Below, in pieces: positions 1-6,758 of a stretch of DNA of 13,700 nt. Source of the DNA: CAYXXN01 sp964469055 (GTDB lineage Bacteria > Acidobacteriota > Thermoanaerobaculia > Multivoradales > JAHEKO01); NCBI GenBank assembly GCA_964469055.1, contig CAYXXN010000073.1, positions 1 to 13,700 on the forward strand, written 5' to 3'. The notes below the pieces were generated by a model. That model was not told the origin of the DNA, did no database searches, and was given only the letters and a program-made list of their open reading frames with translations. The position numbers were made by a program, and so were the translations under genes. Each line of letters opens with the position of its first letter. Position 1 is the first letter of the stretch.

Positions 1-302
1 CGTTGACCTATGCCCTGAACGTGCCAGGGTCGGGCTGGCGGCGCCTGGCGCCGCGGCCCGCCTTCCGACGCGCCTTTCTGGAGGAGAACGCGCTGTCGCG
101 AGCCCTCGGCGCCTACCTCAGGACCTACTGCCGACGGCTGGAGCTCGACCCTGCGCACCTCCGCGACTGGTTTGCCACCTACCTGCTCGAGCGCGCGGCT
201 GCCGCCGCAGCGCTGCCCGGCGCCCAGCCGGCGTCGCTCGAGCCCTGGCTCGGATTCCTCGAGGAGATCGCATGGGCCGACCGGTCCGTGTTCTCTGGCT
301 GA
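1..302 (+). CDS. C-terminal part of an unidentified protein, cut by window edge
   Basis: An open frame enters from the left edge and ends at a TGA at 300-302, giving about 99 visible residues. Codon third positions are nearly all G/C, as in the genes downstream, so I take it as coding. I do not recognise the family. The visible part is mostly helical, rich in Ala, Arg and Leu, with no membrane segment and no clear motif. Its stop lies 31 nt inside the following glycosyltransferase gene, which suggests translational coupling, so it probably belongs to the same polysaccharide operon. A methyltransferase or glycosyltransferase tail is possible from context only. The start is outside the window; the TTG at position 3 is not a credible start. 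Confidence 0.6.
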   Translation, partial: LTYALNVPGSGWRRLAPRPAFRRAFLEENALSRALGAYLRTYCRRLELDPAHLRDWFATYLLERAAAAAALPGAQPASLEPWLGFLEEIAWADRSVFSG

Positions 303-1447
303 TCGACTCGCTCACCACCGGCGGCGCCGAGGCACTGCTGCCGGCGCTGGCGCGCGCCGTCGATGCCCGCGAGCTGGCGCTCTCGGTCTGCGCGCTGCGC
401 ACGATCGGCGGCAATCCCCACCAAGGCGAGCTCGCGGCGGCCGGCGTGCCGGTCGCCAACCTCGAAACGCGCAACCTCCGCGATCGGCGAGCCTTCCGCG
501 CGCTCGAGAACCTGCTCGCTCGCCAGCGCATCGACATCGTCCATGCCCACCTCACCTATGCCTCGATCTGGGGCGCCGTCGCGACGCGGCGAGCGGGCCT
601 GCCGCTCGTCGCCACCCTGCACACGCTGCCCTGCGACGGCCCGCCGTGGTCGCGCGACCGCCTGCGCGAGCGCCTGATGTGTCGGCTGCTGCGCCGCCCC
701 GGCGTCCAGGTGCTCGCCGTCTCGCAGGCGGTGCGTGAGGCCTACGCCGCGGCCCGGCTGCTGCCCGCCGCTCGGGTCGACGTGCTCCACAACGGCATCG
801 ACGAGGCCACATTCGCCGCCGGCGGCGACGGGCGGGCGACGCGGGCCGAGCTGGGCGTGCCGCCGAGTGCCCCGGTGGTCTGCGCCGTCGCCGTGCTGCG
901 CCGCGGCAAGGGCATCGAGGACCTGCTGCGAGCGCTCAGCCGTCTGCGCGAGGCGCATCCCGAGCTGCACGCGCTGATCGCCGGCGATGGGCCGCTGCGG
1001 CCCGAGCTCGAGCGGCTGGCCGCCGCGCTGGGCCTCGCCCGGCGCGTCCACTGGCTCGGTTTCCGCCGCGACGTGCCGCGGATCCTGGCGGCGAGCGACC
1101 TCTTCGTCCTGCCCTCGCGGTTCGAAGCCCTGCCCACCGCCCTGCTCGAGGCGATGGCGGCCGGAGTGCCGGCGATTGCCGCCGAGGTCGGTGGCGTGCC
1201 CGAGATCCTGGGCGAGCCGCCCTGCGGCCTGCCGGTGCCGCCGGGCGACGAGGCCGCCCTGGCTGGAGCGATGGCTGAGCTGCTGGCGGCTCCGGCCGGC
1301 GAGCGCGCCGCCCTGGGTGCCCAGGGCCGCGCCCGTCTCGTGCGGGAGTTCACGACCACCGTCTGGGCCGACCGACTGGCGCGGCTCTACCGGCGCCGGC
1401 TCGATGCGCACGCTCCGCCGGCGGTTTCCGCCGCGGAGGCCGCTTGA
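272..1447 (+). CDS. GT4-family glycosyltransferase (GT-B fold)
   Basis: Predicted retaining glycosyltransferase moving a sugar from a nucleotide-sugar donor to a growing glycan at the cytoplasmic face of the inner membrane; donor and acceptor are unknown. The 391-residue protein has the two-domain GT-B layout. The N-terminal half starts with a beta strand and the Gly-rich turn LTTGGAE near residues 14-20 and includes DIVHAH near residue 90. The C-terminal half has the VLRRGKGIEDLL donor-site region near residue 210 and IAGDGPLR near 237. It carries a proper EX7E motif, FEALPTALLEAMAAGVP, with Glu285 and Glu293, followed by the AEVGGVPEIL turn typical of GT4. The ATG is supported by GAGGAG at 261-266, five bases upstream. 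The gene overlaps its upstream neighbour by 31 nt and the next gene by four (TTGA), so it is part of a tightly coupled operon. Family call is firm; specificity is not. Confidence 0.92.
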   Translation: MGRPVRVLWLIDSLTTGGAEALLPALARAVDARELALSVCALRTIGGNPHQGELAAAGVPVANLETRNLRDRRAFRALENLLARQRIDIVHAHLTYASIWGAVATRRAGLPLVATLHTLPCDGPPWSRDRLRERLMCRLLRRPGVQVLAVSQAVREAYAAARLLPAARVDVLHNGIDEATFAAGGDGRATRAELGVPPSAPVVCAVAVLRRGKGIEDLLRALSRLREAHPELHALIAGDGPLRPELERLAAALGLARRVHWLGFRRDVPRILAASDLFVLPSRFEALPTALLEAMAAGVPAIAAEVGGVPEILGEPPCGLPVPPGDEAALAGAMAELLAAPAGERAALGAQGRARLVREFTTTVWADRLARLYRRRLDAHAPPAVSAAEAA

Positions 1448-2730
1448 GGCCCGGCCGGCGCGCCCCCGGCCCGGTGCGGGTCGCCGTCGTCGAGCTGACC
1501 GGCCACGGCGGCATGGCGCACTACGCCTACCAGCTCTGCCAGGGCCTGGCGGCAGCGGGAAGCGAGGTCACGTTGCTCACCTCCCGGCGCTTCGAGCTCG
1601 CTCGGCTACCGCGCGAGTTTCGGCTGGATGCCTGCCTGCGGCTCTGGGAGGACGCCACCGCGGCGCGGCACAGCCGACCGGCAGGCGTCGCGCGGCGCAC
1701 ACGGCGGGCGCTGATCCATTACCGGGAGTGGCTGCGCGCCATCGTGCACCTGTTGCGCCTGCGGCCCGACGTCGTGCAGCTGGGCGACCTGCGGTTCGCC
1801 GGCGATGCGCTGTGCGTCGGCCTGCTGGCGGCACTTGGCTTCCGGCTCGCCGACGTCTGCCACAACGTCGAGCGCTTCGCGGCCCGGGGCGCCTTCGGCA
1901 GCGGCCCGCTCGAGCGGGTGGCCTATCGCTGGCTCTACCGGCGCTGCGCTCGCGTCTTCGTCCACTACCCGAGCAATCGCGCCCGCTTCCTGGCGCTCTA
2001 TGGCGGCGAGGCGGCTCGCGTTGTCGCCATCCCGCACGGCAACGAGCAGGTCTTCGCCCGGCTGCGGCGGCCGGGCCTGACCGCCGGCGATCTGCGCTGG
2101 CGGCTGCGGCTGCCGGACGAGGCGCCCGTCTTGCTACAGCTCGGCAGCCTCTCGCACTACAAGGGCTACGATCTCGCCGTCGAGGCGCTGGCGCGGGTGC
2201 GCCGCACGGTGCCCGCAGCCCACCTGGTGATCGCCGGCCAGCCGCTACCGGATTTCGACGCTGGGATGCTCGTCGAGTTGATCCAACGACTCGACCTCGG
2301 GCCGCACGTCTCGCTCGTCGCCCAGTACGTGCGCAGCGACGAGATCGCCGCCTGGTTGGAGCTGGCGAGCGTCGCCCTCTTCCCCTATCGCGAGGTCTTC
2401 CAGAGCGGCGCTCTCGCCCTGGCTCAGACCTTCGGCGTGCCGTGCGTCGCGACCGACGTCGGAGCGATGGCCGAGGCGGCCGGCGACGGGGCGCTGTTGG
2501 TACAGGCTCCCGCCTCGCCAGGCTCGCTGGCGGAGGCCTTGACCCGCGTGCTCGCCGACCGGGAGCTCGCCGCCTTCCTGGGCGCCGCCGCCCGCCGCCG
2601 CGCGGCGACGGTCGGCGACTGGCGAGCGATCGGGGCCACTCTGCGCGGTGAGTACGAGGCCCTCCTGGCGAGCGCTCCGCAGGCGATTGCACCCGCCGAG
2701 CCGACGGCGCTGCCGGAGGCGCACCGATGA
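1444..2730 (+). CDS. GT4-like glycosyltransferase with altered EX7E motif
   Basis: A 428-residue GT-B glycosyltransferase, probably acting in the same glycan assembly line as its neighbours. Visible marks are the N-terminal strand and glycine turn VVELTGHGGMAHYAYQL (near residues 14-30), CHNVERF near 139-145, the C-domain opening LLQLGSLSHYKGYDLAVEAL with Lys240, IAGQPLPDF, and PYREVFQSGALALAQTFGVPCVATDVG near 315-340. At the place where GT4 enzymes have Glu-X7-Glu, this protein has Gln320-X7-Gln328. A QSG at the first position is seen in some GT4 subfamilies, so the enzyme may well be active, but both acidic residues are missing. The start is a TTG inside TTGA, overlapping the previous stop by four bases; a GTG at 1474 is an alternative that still keeps the first beta strand. 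It overlaps the next gene by ATGA at 2727-2730. Confidence 0.88.
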   Translation: MRPGRRAPGPVRVAVVELTGHGGMAHYAYQLCQGLAAAGSEVTLLTSRRFELARLPREFRLDACLRLWEDATAARHSRPAGVARRTRRALIHYREWLRAIVHLLRLRPDVVQLGDLRFAGDALCVGLLAALGFRLADVCHNVERFAARGAFGSGPLERVAYRWLYRRCARVFVHYPSNRARFLALYGGEAARVVAIPHGNEQVFARLRRPGLTAGDLRWRLRLPDEAPVLLQLGSLSHYKGYDLAVEALARVRRTVPAAHLVIAGQPLPDFDAGMLVELIQRLDLGPHVSLVAQYVRSDEIAAWLELASVALFPYREVFQSGALALAQTFGVPCVATDVGAMAEAAGDGALLVQAPASPGSLAEALTRVLADRELAAFLGAAARRRAATVGDWRAIGATLRGEYEALLASAPQAIAPAEPTALPEAHR

Positions 2731-4841
2731 CCGCCGCGGCCTGGGCAGTCTTCGCCCTCTGCGCCGCCGTCTGCCTGTTCGTCTACGTCGGCTATCCGCT
2801 GGTGTTGCTCCTCGTCAGTCGACTGCGCCCCCGGCCGATCCGCCGCGCCGCGGTCCGACCGCCGCTCACCGTCGTCGTGCCGGCGTTCAACGAGGAGGGC
2901 CTGATCGCCGCCAAGCTCGCCAACACCCTGGCCCAGGACTATCCGGCCGATCGGCTGGAGGTCGTCATCGTCTCCGACGGCTCGACCGACGCCACCGTCG
3001 ACATCGTCCAGGCTCTCACCGACCCGCGGCTCTCCCTGATCGAGCGGCCGCGCGAGGGCAAGCTGGCAGCGCTCGCCGCCGGTGTGGCGGCGGCGCGCGG
3101 CGAGATCGTCGCCTTGACCGACGCCAACACGCTGCTCGTGCCCGGCGCGCTCGCCGCCCTCGTCGAGCCGTTCGCCGATCCCGAGGTGGGCGGCGCCTGC
3201 GGCCGCAAGCGCTATCGCACCGGCGAGCACGACGACAGCACGGGCGCCGGCGAAAGCGTCTACTGGGGCTTCGACACCTGGTTGAAGGAGCTGGAGAGTC
3301 GGGCAGGCAGCGTCTTCGCCGCCGACGGCGCTCTCTACGCGCTGCGCCGGGAGCTCTTCGTCGCACCCGCCGACCCGGCACAGGCCGACGACATCGCGAT
3401 CTCGGCCCGCGTCGTGCTGCAAGGTTACCGGCTGGTCACCGAGCCGCGCGCCGTCGCCATCGAGCCGGTGCCCGCCGAGGGACGCCTGGAGTTCGCGCGC
3501 AAGGTGCGGGTCACCAACCACAGCGTGCGGGCGCTGCTCGGCTTGGGGCGGCGGCTCTGGACCTCGGGCTTCTACTCCTTCGAGCTGGCCGGCCACAAAC
3601 TACTCCGGCACCTGATTCCGTTCTTCTTGATCCCGCTCGCCCTGGCGAGCGCCGTCCTGGCACCGCAGAGCTGGCTGGCGCGGCTGGCCTTGGGCGGCCA
3701 ACTCGCCGCCTACGGCCTGGGCGCAGTCGGCTTCCTGCTGCGCCGCACGCGACTGGGACGGAGCAAGCCCCTGGCGCTTCCCTACTTCTTCTGCCTCGCC
3801 AACGCCGCCGCGCTGGTCGGGGTGCTGTCCATCCTCGGCGGCCGCCGCCTCGCTGCCTGGACGCCGCGCGGCGGCGTCCGCGGCGATGACCCGGGAGAAA
3901 TCGACGAAATGCACAAGATCCTCATCGGCTCCTTCGTAGTGATCCTGCTCGCCGCCACCCCCTGCCTGCTGGCTCAAGAGGAACCCGTGCCCAGCGCCCC
4001 GGCGCCGCCGCCGGCCGCGGAGTCCGCGCCCGAGTGGGAAGCCGGCCTCGGCGCCGTCCTCTTCGACAACTTCTTCCAGGCGCCAGACGGTGAGATCCAG
4101 GAGGACGAGCACGCCGTCGTCGGCCGGCTCGGCGGCCGTACGCGTCTCGGCGCCCAGCAGCAGTGGGAGATCCACGGCACTCTCGAGCACCTCGCCTACG
4201 AGGAGTTCGACACCAGCGACCGGCTCGGGCTGGGCGGCGGTTGGGAGCAAGGCAGGCAGGAGGCGAAGCTGGAGACCGTCTTCGACTACAACCGCCCGAG
4301 CTTCGATGTCGGCGACGAATTCGACCGCGCCGACAGCCTGCGGTTCGTGGCCTCCTACGCCTACGGAGTGACGGACTTCGTGGATCTCGGGGCGAACGCC
4401 GACCTCGGCCAGCAGAGCTTCGACCGTCGCTCGTCGAAGGACAGCGACCTCCTCTTCTACGGCCTGTTCGCACGCTTCCTCGCCGACTCCGTCCTCTCCC
4501 CGGAGATCGGCTGGCAGACCGGCGAGCGCGACGTCGAGGATCCCGTCGAGGACTATGACGAGGACGCGCTGTACGGCGAGCTCACCTTCACCCCGAACGA
4601 GACCTGGCGCGGGAGCCTCCGCTACCGCCACCGCGACCGCGAGTACACCTTCGACGATCCGGCCTCCAGCAACTTCGGCCGCGACGACTCCAGGAACGAT
4701 TGGACCCTGTCGCTCGCCGCCCGTTTCGCGCGGCACTTCGGCTGGCACCTCTACGGCACTTATCTCGACGCTGACTCCACCAAGCCGAGCCGTATCTTCG
4801 AGTCGACCACCGTGTCGAGCTGGGTGTCGGTGCGCTTCTGA
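2727..4841 (+). CDS. GT2 glycosyltransferase, open frame continuing into an outer-membrane barrel
   Basis: Residues 1-394 are a membrane-bound GT2 (GT-A) glycosyltransferase of the cellulose/poly-GlcNAc synthase-like group, likely a processive or chain-building enzyme for an exopolysaccharide. An N-terminal membrane segment spans about 6-32. The catalytic domain has VVVPAFNEE, SDGSTD (83-88), DAN at 132-134 in place of DXD, the ADD acid pair at 221-222, and RKVRVTNHS (258-265) where relatives have the R/Q-rich product-binding motif. Three membrane segments follow near 295-314, 321-339 and 351-372. Such enzymes end shortly after the last helix, and here AAWTPR near 378-383 looks like the native end. 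Instead the frame stays open and Met395 begins a signal peptide and a beta-barrel (separate entry). The product as written is 704 residues. The start is the ATG of an ATGA overlap with the preceding gene. I judge two genes joined by a lost stop or an assembly error more likely than one working chimera. Confidence 0.85.
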   Translation: MTAAAWAVFALCAAVCLFVYVGYPLVLLLVSRLRPRPIRRAAVRPPLTVVVPAFNEEGLIAAKLANTLAQDYPADRLEVVIVSDGSTDATVDIVQALTDPRLSLIERPREGKLAALAAGVAAARGEIVALTDANTLLVPGALAALVEPFADPEVGGACGRKRYRTGEHDDSTGAGESVYWGFDTWLKELESRAGSVFAADGALYALRRELFVAPADPAQADDIAISARVVLQGYRLVTEPRAVAIEPVPAEGRLEFARKVRVTNHSVRALLGLGRRLWTSGFYSFELAGHKLLRHLIPFFLIPLALASAVLAPQSWLARLALGGQLAAYGLGAVGFLLRRTRLGRSKPLALPYFFCLANAAALVGVLSILGGRRLAAWTPRGGVRGDDPGEIDEMHKILIGSFVVILLAATPCLLAQEEPVPSAPAPPPAAESAPEWEAGLGAVLFDNFFQAPDGEIQEDEHAVVGRLGGRTRLGAQQQWEIHGTLEHLAYEEFDTSDRLGLGGGWEQGRQEAKLETVFDYNRPSFDVGDEFDRADSLRFVASYAYGVTDFVDLGANADLGQQSFDRRSSKDSDLLFYGLFARFLADSVLSPEIGWQTGERDVEDPVEDYDEDALYGELTFTPNETWRGSLRYRHRDREYTFDDPASSNFGRDDSRNDWTLSLAARFARHFGWHLYGTYLDADSTKPSRIFESTTVSSWVSVRF
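3859..3879 (+). other. Stem-loop at the GT2/barrel junction
   Basis: A perfect 9-bp stem, GGACGCCGC at 3859-3867 pairing with GCGGCGTCC at 3871-3879, with a three-base loop. It lies where the GT2 protein is expected to end and 14 bases before the GGGAG at 3893. No T-run follows, so a simple intrinsic terminator is doubtful. It could attenuate transcription or modulate translation of the barrel gene. It is also the kind of GC hairpin that can produce sequencing or assembly indels. Confidence 0.5.
3893..3898 (+). promoter_or_regulatory. Likely ribosome binding site for the barrel gene
   Basis: GGGAGA ten bases upstream of the ATG at 3909. It matters because it supports the barrel protein starting at its own signal peptide rather than being made only as part of the GT2 read-through frame. 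An out-of-frame TGA at 3887-3889 just before it completes a stop/RBS/start layout. Confidence 0.45.
3909..4841 (+). CDS. Outer-membrane beta-barrel protein of the polysaccharide operon
   Basis: Read from the ATG at 3909 this is a 310-residue exported protein. Residues 1-22 form a classic Sec signal (HK, a hydrophobic core, then LLA before QEE), followed by a Pro/Ala-rich linker. The rest alternates short amphipathic strands with acidic loops, for example GSLRYRHRDREYTF and WTLSLAARFARHF, and ends in VSVRF. A terminal Phe with alternating residues is the usual BAM insertion signal, so an outer-membrane barrel is well supported. It resembles the barrel proteins found at the end of exopolysaccharide operons and may help secrete or anchor the glycan, but this role comes from context. 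A Shine-Dalgarno-like GGGAGA at 3893-3898 lies ten bases upstream of the ATG, which favours separate initiation. The frame is nevertheless continuous with the preceding GT2 gene, with no stop between. Confidence 0.8.
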   Translation: MHKILIGSFVVILLAATPCLLAQEEPVPSAPAPPPAAESAPEWEAGLGAVLFDNFFQAPDGEIQEDEHAVVGRLGGRTRLGAQQQWEIHGTLEHLAYEEFDTSDRLGLGGGWEQGRQEAKLETVFDYNRPSFDVGDEFDRADSLRFVASYAYGVTDFVDLGANADLGQQSFDRRSSKDSDLLFYGLFARFLADSVLSPEIGWQTGERDVEDPVEDYDEDALYGELTFTPNETWRGSLRYRHRDREYTFDDPASSNFGRDDSRNDWTLSLAARFARHFGWHLYGTYLDADSTKPSRIFESTTVSSWVSVRF

Positions 4842-4849
4842 GACCGGCG

Positions 4850-4862
4850 CTCTCGAGGAGAG
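4850..4862. terminator. Weak hairpin between convergent genes
   Basis: CTCTC at 4850-4854 pairs with GAGAG at 4858-4862 around a GAG loop, in the 23-bp gap between the convergent ends of the barrel gene and the Mut7-C gene. The stem is only five pairs with no T-tract on either side, so a bidirectional terminator role is a weak guess. Confidence 0.2.
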
Positions 4863-4864
4863 GC

Positions 4865-5341
4865 TCAGGCCGGCGGCAGGGAGATACCCATCTCCGCCAG
4901 GCGGCGGCGCATCCGTTCGGTGTGGGTGGCGCGCCAAAAGGTGCGGCCGCAGTCCGGGCAGCCGCGAAACTGCTCCTGGGTAAGGGCGACATAGGGAGGG
5001 ATCCTGCCTAGCGCTGCCGCCGCGTCCAAGTCGACGAGCGGCGTGTTGCAGCGCAGGCAGCGACCGAACGAGGCGATGGCCGAAGGATCGATCTGGAGAT
5101 CGGTCAGGACTTGGCGGAGCTGCTCGGCGACCGCCTCGGAGCGAATGAGCACGTGGTGGCGCGCGAGCCGGCGCTGCACCAGGCGCCGGTCACGGGTGAG
5201 GATGACGCGTTGCTCCTCGACCGCCCTGTCGACCAGCGCCGCGTCGTCGAGCCGCGGGTCGTAGACAACGTCGAGGCCCAGCACACGCAACCAGCGGGCG
5301 AGGGAGCCGAGCATGGCGTCCGCGAGGAGTTTCGGGGGCAC
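4865..5341 (-). CDS. Mut7-C PIN-like RNase domain protein with zinc ribbon
   Basis: A 158-residue protein matching the stand-alone Mut7-C type: a PIN-like nuclease fold followed by a zinc ribbon. The N-terminus has LLADAMLGSLARWLRVLG with Asp8, then YDPRLDD (27-33) and ILTRDRRL with Asp51, the acidic positions expected of a PIN-like metal site. The ribbon cysteines are CLRC at 95-98 and CPDC at 128-131, followed by the family's typical FWRATHTERM at 135-144. It is predicted to be a cytoplasmic RNase, but its targets are not known from sequence. Some relatives carry an N-terminal ThiS-like ubiquitin fold; this one does not. The start is a GTG with a purine-rich GGTGGAG upstream, 20 nt after the stop of the amidohydrolase, so the two are probably cotranscribed. 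All key residues are present and nothing looks broken. Confidence 0.85.
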   Translation of the reverse strand: MPPKLLADAMLGSLARWLRVLGLDVVYDPRLDDAALVDRAVEEQRVILTRDRRLVQRRLARHHVLIRSEAVAEQLRQVLTDLQIDPSAIASFGRCLRCNTPLVDLDAAAALGRIPPYVALTQEQFRGCPDCGRTFWRATHTERMRRRLAEMGISLPPA

Positions 5342-5361
5342 GCCGCGCTCTCCACCCTTCC

Positions 5362-6714
5362 CTACCTGTACCTGATGCCGTGCTTGATGACGATGTCCAC
5401 TTCGTCGAGCTTGTCGATGTAGCGGAGGACGTCCCCGCGGACGGCGATGATGTCGGCGAACTTGCCTTCGGTCACCGTACCCACCTCGTCTTCGACCCCC
5501 ATCAGCTTGGCCGGCCAGTAGGTCGCCGAGCGAATGGCCTCCATGGGGTCGAACCCCATCTCGCGCACCCAGATGTCGAGCTCGTTCCAGGTCGAGTCGA
5601 TGTGGAAGCTCATCGGGATGCCGCTGTCGGTGCCGATCAAGAGCTGGACGCCGGACTCACGGAGCTGTTGGATCTTGCGCTTCAGGGTCGGGGCCCGGGC
5701 CGGGGTCAGCTGGAAGTACGGCAACCGATCTGGGTGAGCGAACGACTGTCGGATGTCGGCGATGATCTCCGGCGGCAGCCCCAGGTGCCACTCCTCGCCG
5801 TCGAGCTTCTCCGGGTGATCCCGGACGTAGGCGTAGTTGAAGAGCCCCTCGACCGTGGGCGTCCAGAAAAGCGGGCCGCGGTTCATCTGCGCGGTGCGCT
5901 CGCGGATCGCGGCCACGATGTCGGGCGGGTACTCCGGAGCGGTGGCGAGGCCGGTGTGCTCGAAGCAGTCGACGCCGGCCGCGAGGCCCCGGCGGATCTC
6001 GTCCGGCCGGTGAGCGTGGGCCACCACCGTGAGCCGGTGGGTGTGCGCCTCCTCCACCAGGGCCCTCACCTCATCCATCGTCATCTGGTCCTGGTCGATG
6101 AGCTTGATCAGGTCGACCCCCGCGTCGGCCAGCCGGCGCAGCTTGGCACGCGCGTCCTCGACGCCCGCGACGCCCCAGCGGAACAGCTCGGTCCCGGGAT
6201 ACGGCTCGTGCTGGAGGAAGGGGCCGGAGACATAGAGCGTGGGCCCCGGGATCTCCCCCTGGTTGACGGCGTCGCGCACGGCGATCGAGTCCTCCAGCGG
6301 ACCGCCGAGGTCGCGCGCGCTGGTCACCCCGGCCATGAGCAGCTGGTGGGCCGAGGCGGGCATGATCACCGAGCGGAAGAGCGGCGGGTAGGTCGAATCC
6401 CAGTGGTCGTAGTCGGCGTGGCCGTTGATCATCAAGTGGACGTGCATGTCCCAGAGGCCCGGGAGCACCGTCATCCCCTCGGTCGAGACGACCTCGGCGT
6501 TCCCCGGCACCGCCAGGGTCCCCACCTGGCCCACCGCCGTGATGCGCTCGCCGTCGATCAGGACGACGCTGTCCTCGAGCGGCGGTCCGCCGTAGCCGTC
6601 GATCAGCGTGCCGCCGACCAGCGCCAGGCTCGCCGCCCACGCGAGCTCGCCCGCGGCGAGCAGACCGAGAACCGTCACCACGGCGGTAGGCTTCCACTTC
6701 CGTCTCGATCCCAT
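5362..6714 (-). CDS. Exported metal-dependent amidohydrolase
   Basis: A 450-residue amidohydrolase-superfamily enzyme of the imidazolonepropionase/prolidase-like group. These hydrolyse amide or peptide-type bonds with one or two metals in a TIM barrel; the substrate here is unknown. A Sec signal covers about residues 1-28, so it should act in the periplasm. Then comes the small beta domain (GGTLIDG, ERITAVG), HVH at 91-93 after LPGLWDM, a Lys at 204 in LIKLIDQD that could be the bridging carboxylated lysine, His233/His235 in VAHAHRP, FEHTG with His253, and the catalytic Asp363 in IGTDSG. The C-terminal end has AIRSATYWPAKLMG and GTVTEGKFADIIAV, typical of the superfamily. The metal site looks complete. 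The ATG at 6714 has a perfect AGGAGG at 6720-6725. Upstream, 44 nt away, ends the ASH-repeat gene on the same strand. Confidence 0.88.
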   Translation of the reverse strand: MGSRRKWKPTAVVTVLGLLAAGELAWAASLALVGGTLIDGYGGPPLEDSVVLIDGERITAVGQVGTLAVPGNAEVVSTEGMTVLPGLWDMHVHLMINGHADYDHWDSTYPPLFRSVIMPASAHQLLMAGVTSARDLGGPLEDSIAVRDAVNQGEIPGPTLYVSGPFLQHEPYPGTELFRWGVAGVEDARAKLRRLADAGVDLIKLIDQDQMTMDEVRALVEEAHTHRLTVVAHAHRPDEIRRGLAAGVDCFEHTGLATAPEYPPDIVAAIRERTAQMNRGPLFWTPTVEGLFNYAYVRDHPEKLDGEEWHLGLPPEIIADIRQSFAHPDRLPYFQLTPARAPTLKRKIQQLRESGVQLLIGTDSGIPMSFHIDSTWNELDIWVREMGFDPMEAIRSATYWPAKLMGVEDEVGTVTEGKFADIIAVRGDVLRYIDKLDEVDIVIKHGIRYR

Positions 6715-6719
6715 AGCGA

Positions 6720-6725
6720 CCTCCT
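6720..6725 (-). promoter_or_regulatory. Consensus Shine-Dalgarno for the amidohydrolase
   Basis: On the minus strand AGGAGG lies five bases before the ATG at 6714. It fixes the start at the signal peptide and rules out the longer open frame that extends upstream into the ASH-gene end. Most other genes in this window have weak or no such site, so this gene may be strongly translated. Confidence 0.75.
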
Positions 6726-6758
6726 CGTTCGCGGCGCCGGGCGCGGCGGGCGTCTCGT

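Noticed and set aside
179..1411. Long minus-strand open frame opposite the first GT4 gene (410 codons)
   Set aside because: Antisense shadow in GC-rich DNA; no family motif, while the plus strand has a full GT4 with EX7E and a ribosome site.
987..2651. Plus-strand frame of 554 codons overlapping both GT4 genes
   Set aside because: Out of frame with two clear glycosyltransferases and extremely Arg/Pro-rich; a typical GC-rich artefact.
3891..3908. Natural protein linker between GT2 and barrel
   Set aside because: The linker contains a Shine-Dalgarno-like site and is followed directly by a full signal peptide, so it looks like intergenic DNA rather than an evolved linker; kept as a finding, not as a claim.
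2424..4937. Two long minus-strand open frames (2424-3596 and 3600-4937)
   Set aside because: They lie opposite the GT2/barrel gene and show only low-complexity composition; the plus-strand proteins have clear motifs.
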